Assembly: GCF_020216065.1 (NCBI RefSeq)
Contig: NZ_JAIWNA010000004.1
Span: forward strand, 248,001 to 312,000
Direction of reading: 5' to 3'
Origin: Nocardia rosealba
Lineage (GTDB): Bacteria; Actinomycetota; Actinomycetes; Mycobacteriales; Mycobacteriaceae
DNA: 64,000 nt
This document shows positions 62,565-64,000 of the stretch, piece by piece. The position numbers and the translations under genes were made by a program. The notes beneath the pieces were generated by a model, which saw only the letters and a program-made list of their open reading frames with translations, did not search any database and was not told the DNA's origin. The stretch's first letter is position 1. Each line of letters starts with the position of its first letter.

Positions 62565-62992
62565 GCGACGGAGCCGACATGGACGCCACGGTCACCCCCG
62601 AACTGGACCTGCAGGCGCGCACCGGCGCCTGCCTGCAGATGCAGGACGTCGACGTGCGCGTGGACGCCGACGGTTCGCTCGGTTTCGAGTACGACGGCGC
62701 GCTGTCGTCGATCCGCGCTGTCACCCTGGCGCCCGGCCTCACGGTCCTGTCGATGACGTGTGTGCTGGCCTGGGACCGACCGCTCAAGCCGCAACTGCAC
62801 AAGCGGGTCGCCGAACGCAATGCCGAGATCCAGTTCGGTTCGGTCACCCTGATCTCGCGCGGCAAGCTGGCCGACATCATCCTGCGCTACACGTTCCCGG
62901 CCGAGGGCCTCGACGATCAGGCCCTCACCACCATGCTGCTGCTCACGCTGTCCGGCGCGAGCAAGGCCAGGCAGGGTCTACTCGCGCCGTAG
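62561..62992 (+). CDS. YbjN-like small protein
   Basis: A 143-aa protein whose ATG overlaps the uppS stop. It has an acidic start and an alternation of strands and helices: VLAWDRPLKPQLHKRVAERNAEIQFGSVTLISRGKLADIILRYTFPAEGLDDQALTTMLL. This resembles YbjN/type III chaperone-like folds found in actinobacteria. No enzyme motif is seen. Coupling to uppS suggests a cell-envelope or quality-control link, which is only inference. Confidence 0.65.
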   Translation: MSDGADMDATVTPELDLQARTGACLQMQDVDVRVDADGSLGFEYDGALSSIRAVTLAPGLTVLSMTCVLAWDRPLKPQLHKRVAERNAEIQFGSVTLISRGKLADIILRYTFPAEGLDDQALTTMLLLTLSGASKARQGLLAP

Positions 62993-62995
62993 CCG

Positions 62996-63739
62996 CTAGC
63001 TGCTCGGCTTCCAGGTGATCTTGCCGCCCTGGAAGTCCTGGGCCTTGCCGCCCTGGTAGTCGTATTCGTCGCTGGTCGGGTAGCCGTAGCGGCCGTTCTC
63101 GCCGCCCGCGCGGATCCAGTCGGCCTGGATGCTGCCCCATACCGCGTGCGCGCCGGTGGTCGAGGACCAGTAGATGGCGCCGGTGGGGAACATGGTGAAC
63201 TGGCCGTCGGCCTTGCCCGCCTTGGCCACATCGGTGAGCGGGAAGCCGAGCGGGCTGGACTCCCAGCCCAGGGCCGCCCACTTGTCCTTGATCGGGCCGC
63301 TGATCTGGTGCGCGCCGGTGCCGACGGACCAGTAGATCGAGCCGCGCTGGAAGTGGTTGAACCGGCCGTTGCCCGCCGGGGTGGACAGTTCGCGGGTGAC
63401 CGGGTAGCCGAGTGTCCCCGACTCGTTGCCGAGGGCCGCGTACTTGTCTCGGATCTGCCCCGCGACGGTGTTGGCGTTGGTGTCGGGGTGCCAGTAGATC
63501 GCCGCGTTGTTGGCGAAGGTCTGGTACTTGCCGCCCGCCGCCGCGTCGGCCTCCGGGCCGGTGGGGTCGCCGAGCGCGGCACCGCCCACCTGGTCGTATT
63601 CGGTTTCGATCGCACCACCCACCTCGAATGCGCCGATCGTCCTCGCCTGTGCCGTCCCGGCGGCGGCAGCGGCTGCCACGGTGACGGCGGCCAGGACGGT
63701 CAGGCCGCGTGTGCGAAGCGTTCGTCGGTGTAGTGCCAC
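62996..63739 (-). CDS. Secreted LGFP-repeat protein
   Basis: A 247-aa exported protein. The signal peptide is at residues 1-32 (RRTLRTRG, hydrophobic run, cleavage after AQA). The mature part has four repeats of about 50 residues, each with an LGFP-type turn: LGDPTGPE, LGYPVTREL, LGFPLTDVA and YGYPTSDEY. Each repeat also has an IYW strand or its degenerate form (AAIYWHP, GSIYWSV, GAIYWSS, KITWKPSS). LGFP repeats occur in mycolate-containing actinobacteria, where they are thought to bind the mycolyl-arabinogalactan wall. The stop is four bases from the convergent YbjN-like stop. Confidence 0.9.
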   Translation of the reverse strand: MALHRRTLRTRGLTVLAAVTVAAAAAAGTAQARTIGAFEVGGAIETEYDQVGGAALGDPTGPEADAAAGGKYQTFANNAAIYWHPDTNANTVAGQIRDKYAALGNESGTLGYPVTRELSTPAGNGRFNHFQRGSIYWSVGTGAHQISGPIKDKWAALGWESSPLGFPLTDVAKAGKADGQFTMFPTGAIYWSSTTGAHAVWGSIQADWIRAGGENGRYGYPTSDEYDYQGGKAQDFQGGKITWKPSS

Positions 63740-63856
63740 AGGAAACTCCCTGGTCGGATCGATATCGGCGATGTCCGGCGCACGGGACCCCCTCCGGTGC
63801 CGCCCCCGAACCTACCCCGAACGCGCCGGTCTCAACAGTGAGGTTCCTGACAACAG

Positions 63857-64000
63857 CTACGGTCGCGGCCCGGGAAGCATCACGTCGACGCCGCGCGCGA
63901 AGTCCTCTGGCGTCACGTCGTCGAGCAGCAGATGCTGGAGGATGAAACCCGGTAGGAGGCCGATCAGTGTCTTGGCGAGGGCGTCGACATCGGTGTCGGC
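63857..64000 (-). CDS. C-terminal end of a TetR-family regulator (partial)
   Basis: The last 47 codons of a gene that continues beyond the window. The readable end contains DVDALAKTLIGLLPGFILQHLLLDDV and closes DVMLPGPRP before a TAG stop. A final helix of the type LIGLLPGFILQ is common in TetR regulators of the AcrR type. The assignment rests on this pattern only. Confidence 0.65.
   Translation of the reverse strand, partial: ADTDVDALAKTLIGLLPGFILQHLLLDDVTPEDFARGVDVMLPGPRP

Overview
The window is high-GC actinobacterial DNA and most probably comes from a Nocardia or close relative. The backbone keeps the gene content of Mycobacterium tuberculosis Rv2405 down to Rv2360c, read in reverse: lepA, trehalase-type GH15 enzyme, sulfate transporter, sulfite reductase/APS reductase, hemW, hrcA-dnaJ2-rsmE, phoH-ybeY-CorC-era, amidase, recO, uppS. 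Several inserted blocks, IniB/IniA-like and ESX-substrate-like genes, and a secreted LGFP-repeat protein also fit Nocardia. There is no rRNA, tRNA, CRISPR array, IS element or prophage.

Layout. 1-3.5 kb: end of an unknown gene, aquaporin, PemK/MazF-like protein, lepA. 3.5-12.4 kb: a PrrA/PrrB-like two-component system with a small secreted protein, then a Pro/Gly-rich repeat protein beside a dynamin-like GTPase whose P-loop lysine is methionine, then a GH15 hydrolase. 12.5-18 kb: two tiny overlapping membrane proteins, an M48 protease, and the sulfate ABC transporter (subI-cysT-cysW-cysA) behind a leaderless Cys-ending leader ORF. 18-21 kb: an AurF-type diiron protein with an FprB-type reductase. 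21-31 kb: accessory genes (SDR, Hsp70-like/Gly-Ser repeat protein, a 39-bp tandem-repeat array, HAD phosphatase, VOC protein with WYL regulator, MFS pump with TetR regulator, a His-rich protein behind a CsoR-type operator). 31.4-37.3 kb: sulfate assimilation operon, read leftward: Cys-rich leader peptide, sirA, cysH, cysD, cysN, sirohydrochlorin chelatase. 37.4-42.3 kb: NTF2-like protein, hemW, DinB protein, small protein, and a WXG/PPE-like pair. 42.5-50 kb: heat-shock and RNA/ribosome housekeeping genes. 50-57.8 kb: an insertion between era and the amidase holding a two-TM receptor-like protein, two transmembrane Ser/Thr kinases and a lipoprotein. 57.8-64 kb: amidase, alpha/beta hydrolase-TetR pair, recO, uppS, YbjN-like protein, LGFP protein and a partial TetR gene.

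How parts work together. The two sulfur blocks form one pathway: sulfate import, activation by CysDN, direct reduction of APS by the Fe-S CysH, and reduction of sulfite by SirA, with sirohaem metal insertion encoded in the same operon. Both blocks are preceded by short Cys-containing ORFs of the cysteine-responsive type known from mycobacteria. The least explained region is 50.1-57.8 kb, which looks like an envelope signalling island.

All calls come from reading the sequence. Family names rest on motifs and remembered homologues; no search was run.
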